DNA from: Myxococcaceae bacterium JPH2
GTDB taxonomy: Bacteria > Myxococcota > Myxococcia > Myxococcales > Myxococcaceae
Length of the DNA stretch: 64,000 nt
Assembly (NCBI GenBank): GCA_016458225.1
Contig: JAEMGR010000021.1
Coordinates: forward strand, 100,555-164,554
Reading direction: 5' to 3'
In this document: positions 24,305-33,222 of the stretch, one piece after another
Position numbering within the stretch: position 1 is the stretch's first letter
Layout: each line of letters opens with the position of its first letter
Position numbers and translations under genes: made by a program
Notes under the pieces: model-generated
Told to the model about the DNA's origin: nothing
The model's database searches: none
The model's input: only the letters and a program-made list of their open reading frames with translations

Positions 24305-24907
24305 CTATCGCCGCGAGTCGCGCCGGGCCTGCTGGCGTCGTCCCTGCGCGGTCCGGTGCGCCACCGTGTTGACCGAGCTGAAGCGTCGCTGCTTCTGCGC
24401 GCCGCCCCGAGACTTCTGTCGCCGCACGTAGCCCGCGGGCGCGGCGGCCTTCTTCGCGCCGCGGACCCGTGAAGCCTTCGCCGTCGGGGCCCGCCGGGTC
24501 GCCGTGGCCTTTCGCGCCGGAGCCCGCTTGCGCGCGGGGGTGGCGCGCTTCCCGGTCGCGCTCTTGCGGACCCGCGCCGCGGGCTTCGCGCTCGGTGCCG
24601 CACGCTCCAGGATCGCGAGCCGCGCCTCGAACCGTCCCAGGGCCTGTTGGAACAGCACCGCCTTGCGCCGGGTGTTCGCGTTGCCCTGGGCCCTGCGCCC
24701 GCGCGTGGCGGGACGCTTGCCGCGTGCTTCCCCCATCAATCGCCGCGCCCGCAGCGCATAGCGGTCCTTCATGCCCCGCGCCCGCTTCACCAGGGCCTTG
24801 AGTTCCCGCTGCGTCAGCGCCGCCAGATTGCGTGGAGCGCTGGCGAGCACCAGCCGCATCTCCCGCTCGTTCATCAACGCCGTCGCCGAATCCCTCACGC
24901 CACGCAT
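24305..24907 (-). CDS. Histone-H1-like highly basic protein
   Basis: A 200-residue protein. Residues 1-110 are a helical region (NEREMRLVLASAPRNLAALTQRELKALVKRARG). Residues from 110 on are Lys/Arg/Ala/Pro-rich with TP/AP-K/R spacers (KRATPARKRAPARKATATRR) like eukaryotic H1 tails and the tails of some bacterial nucleoid proteins. The tail should bind DNA or RNA without sequence specificity. The N-terminal part is not a known HU or H-NS fold by eye. ATG 24907 has GGAGGGAGGG upstream. The frame is open further upstream but starts there with no ribosome site. Confidence 0.78.
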   Translation of the reverse strand: MRGVRDSATALMNEREMRLVLASAPRNLAALTQRELKALVKRARGMKDRYALRARRLMGEARGKRPATRGRRAQGNANTRRKAVLFQQALGRFEARLAILERAAPSAKPAARVRKSATGKRATPARKRAPARKATATRRAPTAKASRVRGAKKAAAPAGYVRRQKSRGGAQKQRRFSSVNTVAHRTAQGRRQQARRDSRR

Positions 24908-25161
24908 GGGTGCCCTCCCTCCGAGACCTGCCTGTCCTCGCGAACGGTTGCCCCCACGCCCCAACCCGGCAAGGCGCCTTGCCGCGCCGCCCGCTCCGCC
25001 GCCCCACCCCCGGGCGCGGGCCGCTGTGTCCTCTTTGCCAAATGTTTCCCAGGGGTTGCCCTGCCTCGAGGCCTCATTTCGATTTCTGAATCGGCAGGAC
25101 ACAACTGTTTGTCGGATATTTCGAGAATAGGAGTACCTCTCCCCACTTTGGGTGCGCCGCC

Positions 25162-26976
25162 ATGAAAGTTCGCAACGACCTTCCGAAGCCCGCCGTCTCC
25201 CGCACCCCCGACACGAAGCCCGCGAGCGCCTCTGGCCAGGGGGCGTCCAAGGGCGTGGGCTTCACCCAGGCGTCCAGCTTCGCGCCCCAGGCGCGCCCGG
25301 CCCCGGTGGCGTTGAAGAACACCCTCACGGCGCCCCCGAAGCCGGGCCCCATCGCGCTCGACAGCGCCCAGGGCAAGGCGGCCATCCAGACAACGGTGGA
25401 CTTCCTCCAGACGCAGAACGCGCAGTCCGCGGGCAAGGGCATCGTCCCCGGGCCCGTCCTCAGCGGAGCCGACTTCTCGCCTCGCGCGGTGGAGCAGGAC
25501 ACCCTGGGCATGACGCACGTGCGGATGGACCGCGTCAGCGAGGGCACGCCCGTCTTCGGTGAGCAGGTCATCGGGCACCTGGCCAACGATGGCCGGGTGG
25601 AGAGCGTCACCGGAGACATCTCCGCCATTCCTCCGGGGCTGGGCTCGTCCAAGACGAAGCTGACCGCCGAGCAGGCGCTCTCCGTCGCGCAGCGGGACTT
25701 CGCGGGCAAGACGGACCGCGCGCCCACGACGGAGCGCGTCCTCTTCAAGGCGAACGATGGCGCGTACCACGTCGCGTACCACGTGGAGCTGAGCAACACG
25801 ACGGACGTGGGCCCGGGCAAGGACCCGCGCAAGATGAACTACCTGGTCGACGCCAACACCGGGAAGGTGCTGGAGCAGTTCAACCAGTTGGGTGGCTTCG
25901 AGGGCGTGCGCGGCAAGAAGGGCAAGCCCACGACGACTCCGACGCCGCCGCCGACGACTCCGTCGCAGCCCACGCCCGCGGGCAAGGCCGACGACACCAC
26001 GCAGTACAGCGGCAAGGTGCAGATCGGCAGCACGAAGAACGCGGACGGCACATACAGCCTGGAGGACAAGACGCGGGGCCAGGGCGTGGTGACGCGCGAC
26101 GCGCTCAACCGCGACCCGGACTCCACCTCGACGAAGAACGCGCCCATCACCGACAACAACGACGTCTGGGGCGAGAAGACGGACTCGGCGCGCAACAAGG
26201 ACGCGGTGGATGCGCAGTACGGCGCGCAGGCCACGTATGACTTCTACAAGGACGTACTTGGCCGCGACTCCATCGACGGCAAGGGCGAGAAGCTCGTCTC
26301 CGACGTGCACGTGGGCGACAAGTTCAACAACGCCTACTGGGACGGCGAGAAGATGAACTACGGCGATGGCGACGGCCAGACGTTCGGGTCGCTCACCACG
26401 CTGGACATCGCGGGCCACGAAATCACGCATGGCCTCACCGAGCGCACCGCCGGCCTGAAGTACCGGGGCGAGTCGGGCGCGCTCAACGAGGCGATGAGCG
26501 ACATCCTCGGCACGGGCGTGGAGTGGCACGAGAGCAAGACGAACAGCGCGGTGAAGTTCGACTGGACGGTGGGCGAGGACACCTTCACGCCGAACAACGG
26601 CGACCCCACCGACGGCCTGCGGGACATGAGCGACCCCACGAAGGACGGTCAGTCGCGCGACAACTACTCCAAGCTCTACACCGGCATGCAGGACAACGGC
26701 GGCGTGCACCTCAACTCGGGCATCGCCAACAACGCCTTCTACCTGCTGTCCCAGGGCGGGAAGAACCGCACCTCCGGCACCGAGGTAAAGGACGGCATCG
26801 GCATCGAGAAGAGCCTCAAGGTCTTCTCGCGCGCGCTGACCTTCTACATGACGCCCAACACCAACTTCGCCCAGGCGAAGGAGGCCACCTTCAAGGCGGC
26901 CCAGGACCTGTACGGCAAGGACTCGACGGAGGCGAAGAAGGTGCTGGAGAGCTGGAACGCGGTGGGCGTGAAGTAG
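25162..26976 (+). CDS. Thermolysin-like M4 metallopeptidase without signal peptide
   Basis: A 604-residue zinc peptidase. Residues 60-250 form an FTP/PepSY-type propeptide (VTGDISAIPPGL, TAEQALSVAQRDF, YLVDANTGKVLE). A Thr/Pro spacer follows at about 258-275. The catalytic domain has H419-E-I-T-H423, E443 in GALNEAMSD exactly 20 residues later as in thermolysin, and the transition-state histidine H516 in GGVHLNSGI. The N-terminus (MKVRNDLPKPAVSRTPD) has no hydrophobic signal, although M4 enzymes are normally secreted. An alternative export route is implied. The 5' region has no strong ribosome site. Confidence 0.9.
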   Translation: MKVRNDLPKPAVSRTPDTKPASASGQGASKGVGFTQASSFAPQARPAPVALKNTLTAPPKPGPIALDSAQGKAAIQTTVDFLQTQNAQSAGKGIVPGPVLSGADFSPRAVEQDTLGMTHVRMDRVSEGTPVFGEQVIGHLANDGRVESVTGDISAIPPGLGSSKTKLTAEQALSVAQRDFAGKTDRAPTTERVLFKANDGAYHVAYHVELSNTTDVGPGKDPRKMNYLVDANTGKVLEQFNQLGGFEGVRGKKGKPTTTPTPPPTTPSQPTPAGKADDTTQYSGKVQIGSTKNADGTYSLEDKTRGQGVVTRDALNRDPDSTSTKNAPITDNNDVWGEKTDSARNKDAVDAQYGAQATYDFYKDVLGRDSIDGKGEKLVSDVHVGDKFNNAYWDGEKMNYGDGDGQTFGSLTTLDIAGHEITHGLTERTAGLKYRGESGALNEAMSDILGTGVEWHESKTNSAVKFDWTVGEDTFTPNNGDPTDGLRDMSDPTKDGQSRDNYSKLYTGMQDNGGVHLNSGIANNAFYLLSQGGKNRTSGTEVKDGIGIEKSLKVFSRALTFYMTPNTNFAQAKEATFKAAQDLYGKDSTEAKKVLESWNAVGVK

Positions 26977-26998
26977 CCGCCCTCGCGCGGGCGCGGCG

Positions 26999-27029
26999 AA
27001 GCTGGGATCAAAGGTCTCCGTCCCAGCTT
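26999..27029. terminator. Hairpin between convergent genes
   Basis: Perfect 9-bp inverted repeat AAGCTGGGA/TCCCAGCTT with a 13-base loop, 22 bp after the M4 peptidase stop. It overlaps the last codons of the convergent gene. Confidence 0.6.
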
Positions 27030-27517
27030 GGCCGGATGCCATCGAGCCACGGGCGGAGCATCTGGCCCACGAGCTCGATGGCGAGTCCGGTGTCCGTCCG
27101 CCGGAAGATGGCGTAGGGCGTGAACGACTCGTGGGGCTTCATGTCCTGCTCGCAGTCCTCGCGGGTGAACGGGGCGAAGAGCGGAATGGCCTCGTGGTTG
27201 TCGGGCCAGCAGAAGACATGGCGTTGCGCCTCGGCCTCCCAGCGCTCCTCGCCCGGAGGCGTGGCGAAGTTGGTTCCATCGTTCTCTTCGTCCCGAAAAG
27301 CAGCTTCCGTGTCGGGAGTCTCTCGCTCGGAGAAGAGGAGCCGGTGGTGGACCGCGTCATCTGCCTCGTCGTTCCAATATTGCGCGACGAGGAGCGTCGC
27401 GGAGCGCAAGCGCGGATGCTTCTGGAAGTGGTCGAGCACCAAGGGCTCGACCTTCGCCTTCAAGCGCTGCTCGCGCAGGACCGCGGTCTCCGCGGGGGAA
27501 TACTTGGGGGTGGTCAT
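27008..27517 (-). CDS. Hypothetical protein, 169 residues
   Basis: A soluble acidic protein without signal peptide or membrane segment. Segments of note are VEPLVLDHFQKHPRLRSATLLVAQYWNDEADDAVHHRL, CWPDNHEAIPLFAPFTREDC and a C-terminal LAIELVGQMLRPWLDGIRPSW. I do not recognise the family. ATG 27517 is the first methionine past a poorly coding upstream stretch. It may be co-transcribed from the region between it and the oleate hydratase gene. Confidence 0.7.
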   Translation of the reverse strand: MTTPKYSPAETAVLREQRLKAKVEPLVLDHFQKHPRLRSATLLVAQYWNDEADDAVHHRLLFSERETPDTEAAFRDEENDGTNFATPPGEERWEAEAQRHVFCWPDNHEAIPLFAPFTREDCEQDMKPHESFTPYAIFRRTDTGLAIELVGQMLRPWLDGIRPSWDGDL

Positions 27518-27634
27518 GTCGTGCCCAGGCAGAGCGCCCCGTGTTCGCGGCGCGCGTCGTCGGAGCGCCGGTGCATGTCGCACTCGAGGATGAGGGGCGT
27601 GCCGTCCGCGCAGCGCTCGCGCGCCCACGCGGGC

Positions 27635-29266
27635 TCAGTGGGGCGAGGTGCCCGGTGCCTCGTCCGCGTGCTCGCCATGGGTGTACATGGTCTGGAGCGC
27701 GTGGAGCAGGACGCGCGGGTCGCGCTCACCGGGGTAGACAGGAGGTGGTTCCTTCTCGAGCCCCAGCAGTGAGAACACCGCGGCCTGCGCGGACCGCACC
27801 GAGTACTCCACGGTGAACACGACGTCCTTGGGCTGCTCGCAGAAGTTGCCGATGAAGGCGAGGTTCTCCCAGCCCTCCGGCACGACGTGGGGCCGGTCGG
27901 TGGGGCCGCGCGTGAGGAACTGGCTGGTGATGAAGGGCATCATGCAGGGGATGCTGTTCGCCCCGCGCAGGAGGGCGGGCAGCTCCTTCTGGAAGCCCAG
28001 GTGGTTGCACAGCTCGGTGAGCAGCTCCGCTCCCGAGCACTCCGACATGGGCTTCTGGACGAAGTTGCCCACGCGGTCGGGGAACAGGCCGTAGCCCCAG
28101 AACACGGTGACGCCCGATGGCTGGTGCCGGTAGTAGGGCTGGTGCGCGAGCACCACGGACATGAGCCAGTTCGAGTCCTTGAACGTCACCAGTCCGCCCT
28201 CGCCCGCGACGTTGCCGGTGAAGTCCTCCATGAGTCGGAAGAACAGCGGGTCCTGGAGGGTGACGGTGAACGAGGGCCACTTCGACTCATCCACCCGCTC
28301 GTCGAAGACCGAGGGCCGGCCGAACTCGGGGCGCCCCTGCGCGATGCGCTCCCACAGCATCCACGCGCCTCCGTCGCGCTTGGTGCCCTGGCCCTGTGGT
28401 GGCGCGCTCATCGAGCCGTAGCGCGTGCCCGAGGTCATCGAGCCGTTGGTGAGGAAGACGAGGTCGGACGCGTTGAGCGCGATGGTCCCGTCTCGCTGAC
28501 CGCGGTGGAAGTGGATGCCGCTGACGCGCTGGCGGTCACCCGCGGGCTGGAAGTCCAGGTCCCGCACCTCCATGCCCAGCTCGAAGTGCACGCCCTGCCG
28601 CTGGAGCCACGCCTCGAGCGGCAGCACGACCGAGTCGTACTGGTTGAAGGGCGTGCGGTCCACGCCCGCCAGCGTGTTGATGCGGGGGAACTCGTGGACG
28701 AAGCGATGCAGGTAGCGCCGGAACTCGACGGCGCTGTGCCACGGCTGGAACGCGAACATCGTGGCCCACATGAACCAGAACGTCGTCTGGAAGAAGCTCG
28801 GCGAGAAGCACTCGTCCACGCGCTTGCGGCCCAGGGACGCCTCGCTGCGCGCGATGATTTCGATGAGGTCCAGCCGGTCCTTGCGAGAGAACCCCATCTG
28901 CGTCACGTCGAGCTTGCGGCCGTGCTCCACGAGCCGGCAGTGGGACTCGGTGGGGTGCGCCTCGTTGAACTGGTCGATGTCGTCCTTCACCGTCTGGCCG
29001 GGTCGGTCCAGGGACGGGATGAACGACAGCAGGTCGTAGGTGCAGCGGTAGGAGAAGTTGAACATCCGGCCGCCGCGCAGGATGTAGCCGTTCTCGGGTG
29101 TTCCGCCGCCGTCCAGGCTTCCGCCCAGGATGGGGCTCTCTTCCAGGATGAAGACCTGCGCGCCGGGGAGCCCGCCTTCGCGAATCAGATAGGCTGCCGT
29201 GGCCATGCCCGCGATGCCCCCGCCGATGACATAGGCCCTGCGCCCCGCCGCTGACTTCCCCGCCAT
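27635..29266 (-). CDS. Oleate hydratase (MCRA family)
   Basis: A 543-residue FAD enzyme. It has the dinucleotide site AYVIGGGIAGMATAAYL near residue 12, the family motifs GGSLDGGG and GGRMFNFSYRCTYDLL, FMWATMFAFQPWHSAVEFRRYLHRF, and the C-terminal GWENLAFIGNFCEQPKDVVFTVEYSVRSAQAAV. It adds water to the cis-9 double bond of unsaturated fatty acids such as oleate to give 10-hydroxy acids, with FAD needed for structure. Such enzymes are linked to fatty-acid detoxification. ATG 29266 follows a GGGGGTG stretch. The gene is divergent from the Ada gene. Confidence 0.92.
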   Translation of the reverse strand: MAGKSAAGRRAYVIGGGIAGMATAAYLIREGGLPGAQVFILEESPILGGSLDGGGTPENGYILRGGRMFNFSYRCTYDLLSFIPSLDRPGQTVKDDIDQFNEAHPTESHCRLVEHGRKLDVTQMGFSRKDRLDLIEIIARSEASLGRKRVDECFSPSFFQTTFWFMWATMFAFQPWHSAVEFRRYLHRFVHEFPRINTLAGVDRTPFNQYDSVVLPLEAWLQRQGVHFELGMEVRDLDFQPAGDRQRVSGIHFHRGQRDGTIALNASDLVFLTNGSMTSGTRYGSMSAPPQGQGTKRDGGAWMLWERIAQGRPEFGRPSVFDERVDESKWPSFTVTLQDPLFFRLMEDFTGNVAGEGGLVTFKDSNWLMSVVLAHQPYYRHQPSGVTVFWGYGLFPDRVGNFVQKPMSECSGAELLTELCNHLGFQKELPALLRGANSIPCMMPFITSQFLTRGPTDRPHVVPEGWENLAFIGNFCEQPKDVVFTVEYSVRSAQAAVFSLLGLEKEPPPVYPGERDPRVLLHALQTMYTHGEHADEAPGTSPH

Positions 29267-29483
29267 GTCGCACCCCCGTGTCCGACCGCCAGCAAAGGGT
29301 AGGGTTCCCATTCCTCCCCAGGCATGTCCGAGCGAGCGGGAGACCAGGCGGTCGCTCATACCGGGCGGATGACGCGGTGGACTTCGGCTCGGATTCCAAA
29401 GCAAGAGGCGGAGTGCTGTGCCTCCAGCCCACGATTACCGTCGTGTCATGAACCTCACGGACCCGATGAAGGAGCCACAGACC

Positions 29484-30557
29484 ATGCGAGCCAAGCGCCA
29501 GGCGATCGCCGCCGCCATTGAGCAGGACCCCCGCTGGGCGGCGGTCCGCGCCCGTGACGCGCACGCGGACGGGACGTTCTTCTATTCCGTCCGGACCACG
29601 GGGGTGTACTGCCGCCCCTCGTGCGCCTCGCGCTCCGCGCATCCTCGGAACGTCGCGTTCCACACCAGCGCGGCGGATGCGGAGCAGGCGGGCTTCCGCC
29701 CCTGCAAGCGTTGCAAGCCGGACCAGCCTCCACTCGCCGAGCGACAGGCGGCCCAGGTGGCCGAGCTGTGCCGGCTGTTGGAGCGCAGCGAGGACACGCC
29801 CTCGCTGGAGGCGCTGGCCCAGCACGTGGGCTTGAGCGTCTTTCACACGCACCGCCTCTTCAAGGCCGTCACCGGCGTGACGCCCAAGGCCTACGCGCAG
29901 GCCTTCCGCGAGCGGCGCGTGCGCGAGGAACTCGAGGCGCGCAACTCGGTGACGGAGGCCATCTATGGCGCGGGCTATGCCTCCTCGGGGCGCTTCTACG
30001 CGGATGCCCCCGCGATGCTCGGCATGACGCCCTCGCGCTATCGGACGGGGGGCGTGGACCTGGAGATCCGCTTCGCGATGGGACGCTGCTCGCTGGGAGA
30101 CGTGCTGGTCGCCGCCACCGAGCGCGGCGTCTGCGCCATCCTCCTGGGGGATGATCCCGAGGCCCTGCTTCACGACCTGGAGCAGCGCTTCCCCCGCGCG
30201 CGGCTCGTGGGTGCCGATGCCGCGTTCGAGGCGTGGGTCGCCACGGTGGTCGGCCTGGTGGAGAACCCGCGCGTGGGGGTCACGCTCCCGCTCGACATCC
30301 AGGGCACCGCGTTCCAGCGGCGCGTCTGGGAGGCGCTGCGCGCCATCCCCGTGGGCAAGACGGTGAGCTACGCGGACATCGCGGACGCCATCGGTGCGCC
30401 CAAGGCGGTCCGCGCCGTGGCCCGGGCCTGCGCGTCCAATGCGCTGGCGGTCGCCATCCCCTGCCACCGCGTCGTGCGCGCGGATGGAGACGTGTCCGGC
30501 TATCGCTGGGGTGTCGAGCGCAAGCGCGCGCTGCTCGCACGCGAGGCCCGGTCGTGA
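29484..30557 (+). CDS. ada: Ada: bifunctional methylation-response regulator and O6-methylguanine-DNA methyltransferase
   Basis: 357 residues from ATG 29484, which has AAGGAG nine bases upstream. Domains in order: Ada zinc domain with C43, C47, C74 and C77 (YCRPSCASR, PCKRC), an AraC-type helix-turn-helix (LEALAQHVGLSVFHTHRLFKAVTG, AIYGAGYASSGRFY), and the methyltransferase domain with the acceptor cysteine in IPCHRVV. C43 is the likely methylphosphotriester acceptor that turns the protein into an activator. It repairs O6-alkylguanine and induces the adaptive response. Length matches E. coli Ada. The downstream 2OG oxygenase gene overlaps by GTGA. Upstream in-frame ATGs at 29448 and 29466 are less likely. 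Confidence 0.93.
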   Translation: MRAKRQAIAAAIEQDPRWAAVRARDAHADGTFFYSVRTTGVYCRPSCASRSAHPRNVAFHTSAADAEQAGFRPCKRCKPDQPPLAERQAAQVAELCRLLERSEDTPSLEALAQHVGLSVFHTHRLFKAVTGVTPKAYAQAFRERRVREELEARNSVTEAIYGAGYASSGRFYADAPAMLGMTPSRYRTGGVDLEIRFAMGRCSLGDVLVAATERGVCAILLGDDPEALLHDLEQRFPRARLVGADAAFEAWVATVVGLVENPRVGVTLPLDIQGTAFQRRVWEALRAIPVGKTVSYADIADAIGAPKAVRAVARACASNALAVAIPCHRVVRADGDVSGYRWGVERKRALLAREARS

Positions 30558-31294
30558 GCGCGCTCGCTCCACGCCTCGCGCCCGCGCTGGACCTCTCGCA
30601 GCGCGTCGCCGCGCTCGACTGGGCTCGCATCGCCGCGGACCTGGATGCCCAGGGGGCCGCGCAGGTGGAGCGGCTGCTGTCGCCCACCGAGTGTGAGGCC
30701 CTCGCGGGGCTGTATCCCCGCGAGGACACCTTCCGGAGCCGCGTGGTGATGGGCCGTCATGGCTTCGGCCGAGGCGAATACAAATACTTCGCCCACCCGT
30801 TGCCGGACACCGTCGCGCGGCTGCGCGAGAGCTTCTATCCGCGCCTCGTGCCCATCGCGAACCGCTGGCACACCGCCATGGGCGTGGACGTCCGCTTCCC
30901 CGAGTCCCACGCGGACTTCCTCGCGCGCTGCCACGCCGCGGGGCAGCTCCGCCCGACGCCGCTGCTCCTGCGCTACGGCGAAGGGGACTACAACTGCCTG
31001 CACCAGGACCTCTACGGCGAGCACGTCTTCCCTCTCCAGGTGGCCGTGCTGCTCTCCGAGCCGGGGCGCGACTTCACCGGCGGCGAGTTCGTGATGACGG
31101 AGCAGCGCCCGCGCATGCAGTCGCGGCCCATGGTGCTCTCGCTCCGCCAGGGCGACGCCGTGGTCTTCGCCGTGCACCAACGCCCCGTCCAGGGCACGCG
31201 CGGCGTCTACCGCGTGAACCTCCGTCACGGCGTCAGCCGCCTGCGCTCGGGCGCGCGCCACACGGTGGGCATCATCTTCCACGACGCGACCTGA
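30554..31294 (+). CDS. 2-oxoglutarate/Fe(II)-dependent oxygenase, Ada-operon type
   Basis: A 246-residue oxygenase with the facial triad H150-Q-D152 in NCLHQDLYGEH and a distal histidine near the C-terminus, with arginines in YRVNLRHGVSRLRSGARH. The PLQVAVLLSEPGRDFTGGEFVMTEQRPRMQSR segment is typical of prolyl-4-hydroxylase-like 2OG enzymes found beside ada. The GTG start overlaps the ada stop (GTGA), so the two are co-translated. A role in alkylation repair, as with AlkB in the ada operon, is likely but unproven. The sequence is not AlkB itself. Confidence 0.88.
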   Translation: MSALAPRLAPALDLSQRVAALDWARIAADLDAQGAAQVERLLSPTECEALAGLYPREDTFRSRVVMGRHGFGRGEYKYFAHPLPDTVARLRESFYPRLVPIANRWHTAMGVDVRFPESHADFLARCHAAGQLRPTPLLLRYGEGDYNCLHQDLYGEHVFPLQVAVLLSEPGRDFTGGEFVMTEQRPRMQSRPMVLSLRQGDAVVFAVHQRPVQGTRGVYRVNLRHGVSRLRSGARHTVGIIFHDAT

Positions 31295-31337
31295 CCGGCG
31301 AGCCGGGGCGCGCTCCGCGCCTGCGAACGCGGTGGAC

Positions 31338-31366
31338 TTGCATGCTTATATTAGTGCTTATATATG
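31338..31366 (+). promoter_or_regulatory. Promoter of the S41 peptidase gene
   Basis: TTGCAT (31338-31343) and TATATG (31361-31366) are 17 bp apart in an AT-rich island. TGCTTATAT is repeated at 31343-31351 and 31355-31363, a 12-bp period overlapping both boxes, which could be a regulator site. Confidence 0.5.
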
Positions 31367-31418
31367 CTCCGTGACGGGGGCGGGGCTGAGCCTGCCCGCT
31401 GCACAGGAGCGCACGAAG

Positions 31419-32786
31419 ATGCGTGGAAGCCGAACCGCGACGTGGTGGCTGGGATTGCTCTCGCTGTCTGCCGGGGTCGCGTGGGGACAGCCGGCGCAGG
31501 CGCCTCGGGGAGCGCAGCCAGGAACCAAGGTGGAGCGCGCCGGTCCGCGTCTGCTCTCCGTCGCCGAGCGGGACGTCGTGCTGGATGCCAGCATCGCGGC
31601 GCTGCGCAAGTCGTACGTCTTTCCGGAGAAGGTGCCCGCGCTCGTCGAGCGGCTGAACCAGGCGCGCAAGGCGGGCCGCTACGACGGCGGCGACCCCATT
31701 CGCCTGGGGGAGCTCGTCACCGACGACCTAGTCGCGGCCTCGGGGGACCATCACCTCTACCTGGGCTTCGACCCGTCGCAGTACGAGGTTCTCCGGAAGG
31801 AGGCGGCCCAAGGCTCGGGCGCGAACGACGAGGACTCGTTCTGGCGCGGCTTGGCCACGCGCGACCACCACGGACTGGCTGAGCAGCGCATCCTCCCGGG
31901 GAACATCCGCTACCTGCGCATCACCGCTTTCGAGTGGGTGCGCGACCAGACCGGCTCCGTCTACGACGAGGCCCTGCGCTTCTTGAAGGATGGGGACGCC
32001 GTCATCATCGATCTGCGCGGCAATGGCGGCGGTTCGCACGGGGCGGTGCGCTACCTCGTCAGCCACTTCCTGGACGAGGACACGCTGGAGATGACGTTCC
32101 TGGACCGCTCGAAGCCGGATGAGCAGTCGCGCGCGCTGGGACACCTGCCGGCGGGGCGCCTCAAGGGCAAGCCGCTTTTTGTCTTGATTGACGGTGACGT
32201 CGCCTCGGCGGCGGAGGCCTTCGCCTACGACGTTCAGCAGTTCAAGCTGGGCGAACTGGTGGGCTCGAAGACGATCGGCGCGGCCAACAACAACCAGTTC
32301 CTTCCCGTGGCTCCAGGCTTCGTCTTGAGCGTGTCCATGGGCCGCCCGGTCCACGCCGTCAGCCACACCAACTGGGAAGGCGTGGGCATCTCCCCGACTG
32401 TGGAGACGGTGCCCTTCCAGGCCCTGGAGGTGGCTCAGTCCCTGGCGCTCAAGCGGTTGTCCCAGGCTCCGGGCCTCTCGCCCCAGGTTCAAGGCGAGTA
32501 CGAGTGGGCTCGCGTGGGCGTGGAAGCCCGTCTGCATCCCGCGGAGTTCACGCGGGCGCGGCTGGAGCAACTTGCCGGGCGCTATGGCGACATGGAGGTG
32601 AAGCTGCTCGATGGCGTGCTGTGGATGTCGCGCCCCGGTCGCCCGACGCGCCGGTTGGCGCCCATGACGGCGGAAGGCCTGTTCTCGGTGGATGGGGTGG
32701 AGGCCATGCGCGTGCGCTTCACGCCCAAGTCCGTGGAGACGCAGTGGCGGGGGGCTCCCGGTCCTCGCGTCTACCCCCGGACCTGA
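31419..32786 (+). CDS. Secreted S41-family (IRBP/tail-specific-type) peptidase
   Basis: A 455-residue protein with signal peptide (TATWWLGLLSLSAGVAWG). The middle part has the S41 fold: AVIIDLRGNGGGSHGAVRYL and VLIDGDVASAAEAFAYD, where the serine of the SAAE motif is the expected nucleophile, then VGSKTIGAANNN. There is no PDZ domain, so it resembles the IRBP-like subfamily rather than C-terminal processing proteases. A C-terminal 120-residue beta domain follows (LEQLAGRYGDMEVKLLDGVLWMSRPGRP). Substrate unknown. ATG 31419 has AGGAG upstream. Confidence 0.87.
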   Translation: MRGSRTATWWLGLLSLSAGVAWGQPAQAPRGAQPGTKVERAGPRLLSVAERDVVLDASIAALRKSYVFPEKVPALVERLNQARKAGRYDGGDPIRLGELVTDDLVAASGDHHLYLGFDPSQYEVLRKEAAQGSGANDEDSFWRGLATRDHHGLAEQRILPGNIRYLRITAFEWVRDQTGSVYDEALRFLKDGDAVIIDLRGNGGGSHGAVRYLVSHFLDEDTLEMTFLDRSKPDEQSRALGHLPAGRLKGKPLFVLIDGDVASAAEAFAYDVQQFKLGELVGSKTIGAANNNQFLPVAPGFVLSVSMGRPVHAVSHTNWEGVGISPTVETVPFQALEVAQSLALKRLSQAPGLSPQVQGEYEWARVGVEARLHPAEFTRARLEQLAGRYGDMEVKLLDGVLWMSRPGRPTRRLAPMTAEGLFSVDGVEAMRVRFTPKSVETQWRGAPGPRVYPRT

Positions 32787-32796
32787 CCGGCCGGAT

Positions 32797-33147
32797 TCAC
32801 TTGCCGGGACGGAAGCGCATCACGCTCCACACCGAGTCGAGCGAGATGAGGCGCACGCCCTCGATGGCGTGCTTCGCGAGGTGGTTCCAGAGCACGTCCC
32901 GGTTGAGGTCCGTGTCGAGCTGCCCCGCCTTGGGATAGGCCGCCCAGGCGAGGCGGTCCGCCTTCGCGGCCTCGACGAGGGGCGCGCACTTCGCGTCCAC
33001 TTCCGCCAGGGACTTGAAGAACACCAGGAGGCCCTCCGCCTTCGCGGAAGTGGTGACGGCGACATCGCCCAGGTCGACGTTCGCGGGCTTGCCCACGACG
33101 CGCAGCTTCATGCCGTCCTTCAGGTTCAACTTCTTCGCGAGGCTCAA
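32797..33147 (-). CDS. DUF3052-like protein
   Basis: A 116-residue protein (LAKKLNLKDGMKLRVVGKP, then GLLVFFKSLAEVDAKCAPLVEAAKADRLAWAAYPK, then SLDSVWSVMRFRP). The layout of a start motif, a short Rossmann-like half and a final VWSxMRFRP matches the small DUF3052-type proteins, whose role is unknown. Start TTG 33147 with AAGGAC upstream. Convergent with the S41 gene with a 10-bp gap. Confidence 0.72.
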   Translation of the reverse strand: MSLAKKLNLKDGMKLRVVGKPANVDLGDVAVTTSAKAEGLLVFFKSLAEVDAKCAPLVEAAKADRLAWAAYPKAGQLDTDLNRDVLWNHLAKHAIEGVRLISLDSVWSVMRFRPGK

Positions 33148-33222
33148 GGGGACCGTCCTTCGGGCTGCCGAGGTGCTTGCGCGCCATCATGCCGCGAAGG
33201 AGTCCTGGAGCGAGGCGAGACC

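Noticed and set aside
24895..27042. 715-residue minus-strand frame over the M4 peptidase
   Set aside because: The plus strand encodes a complete thermolysin-like active site; the minus frame is low-complexity shadow.
27887..29254. 455-residue plus-strand frame over the oleate hydratase gene
   Set aside because: Antisense to an unmistakable enzyme and without sensible composition.
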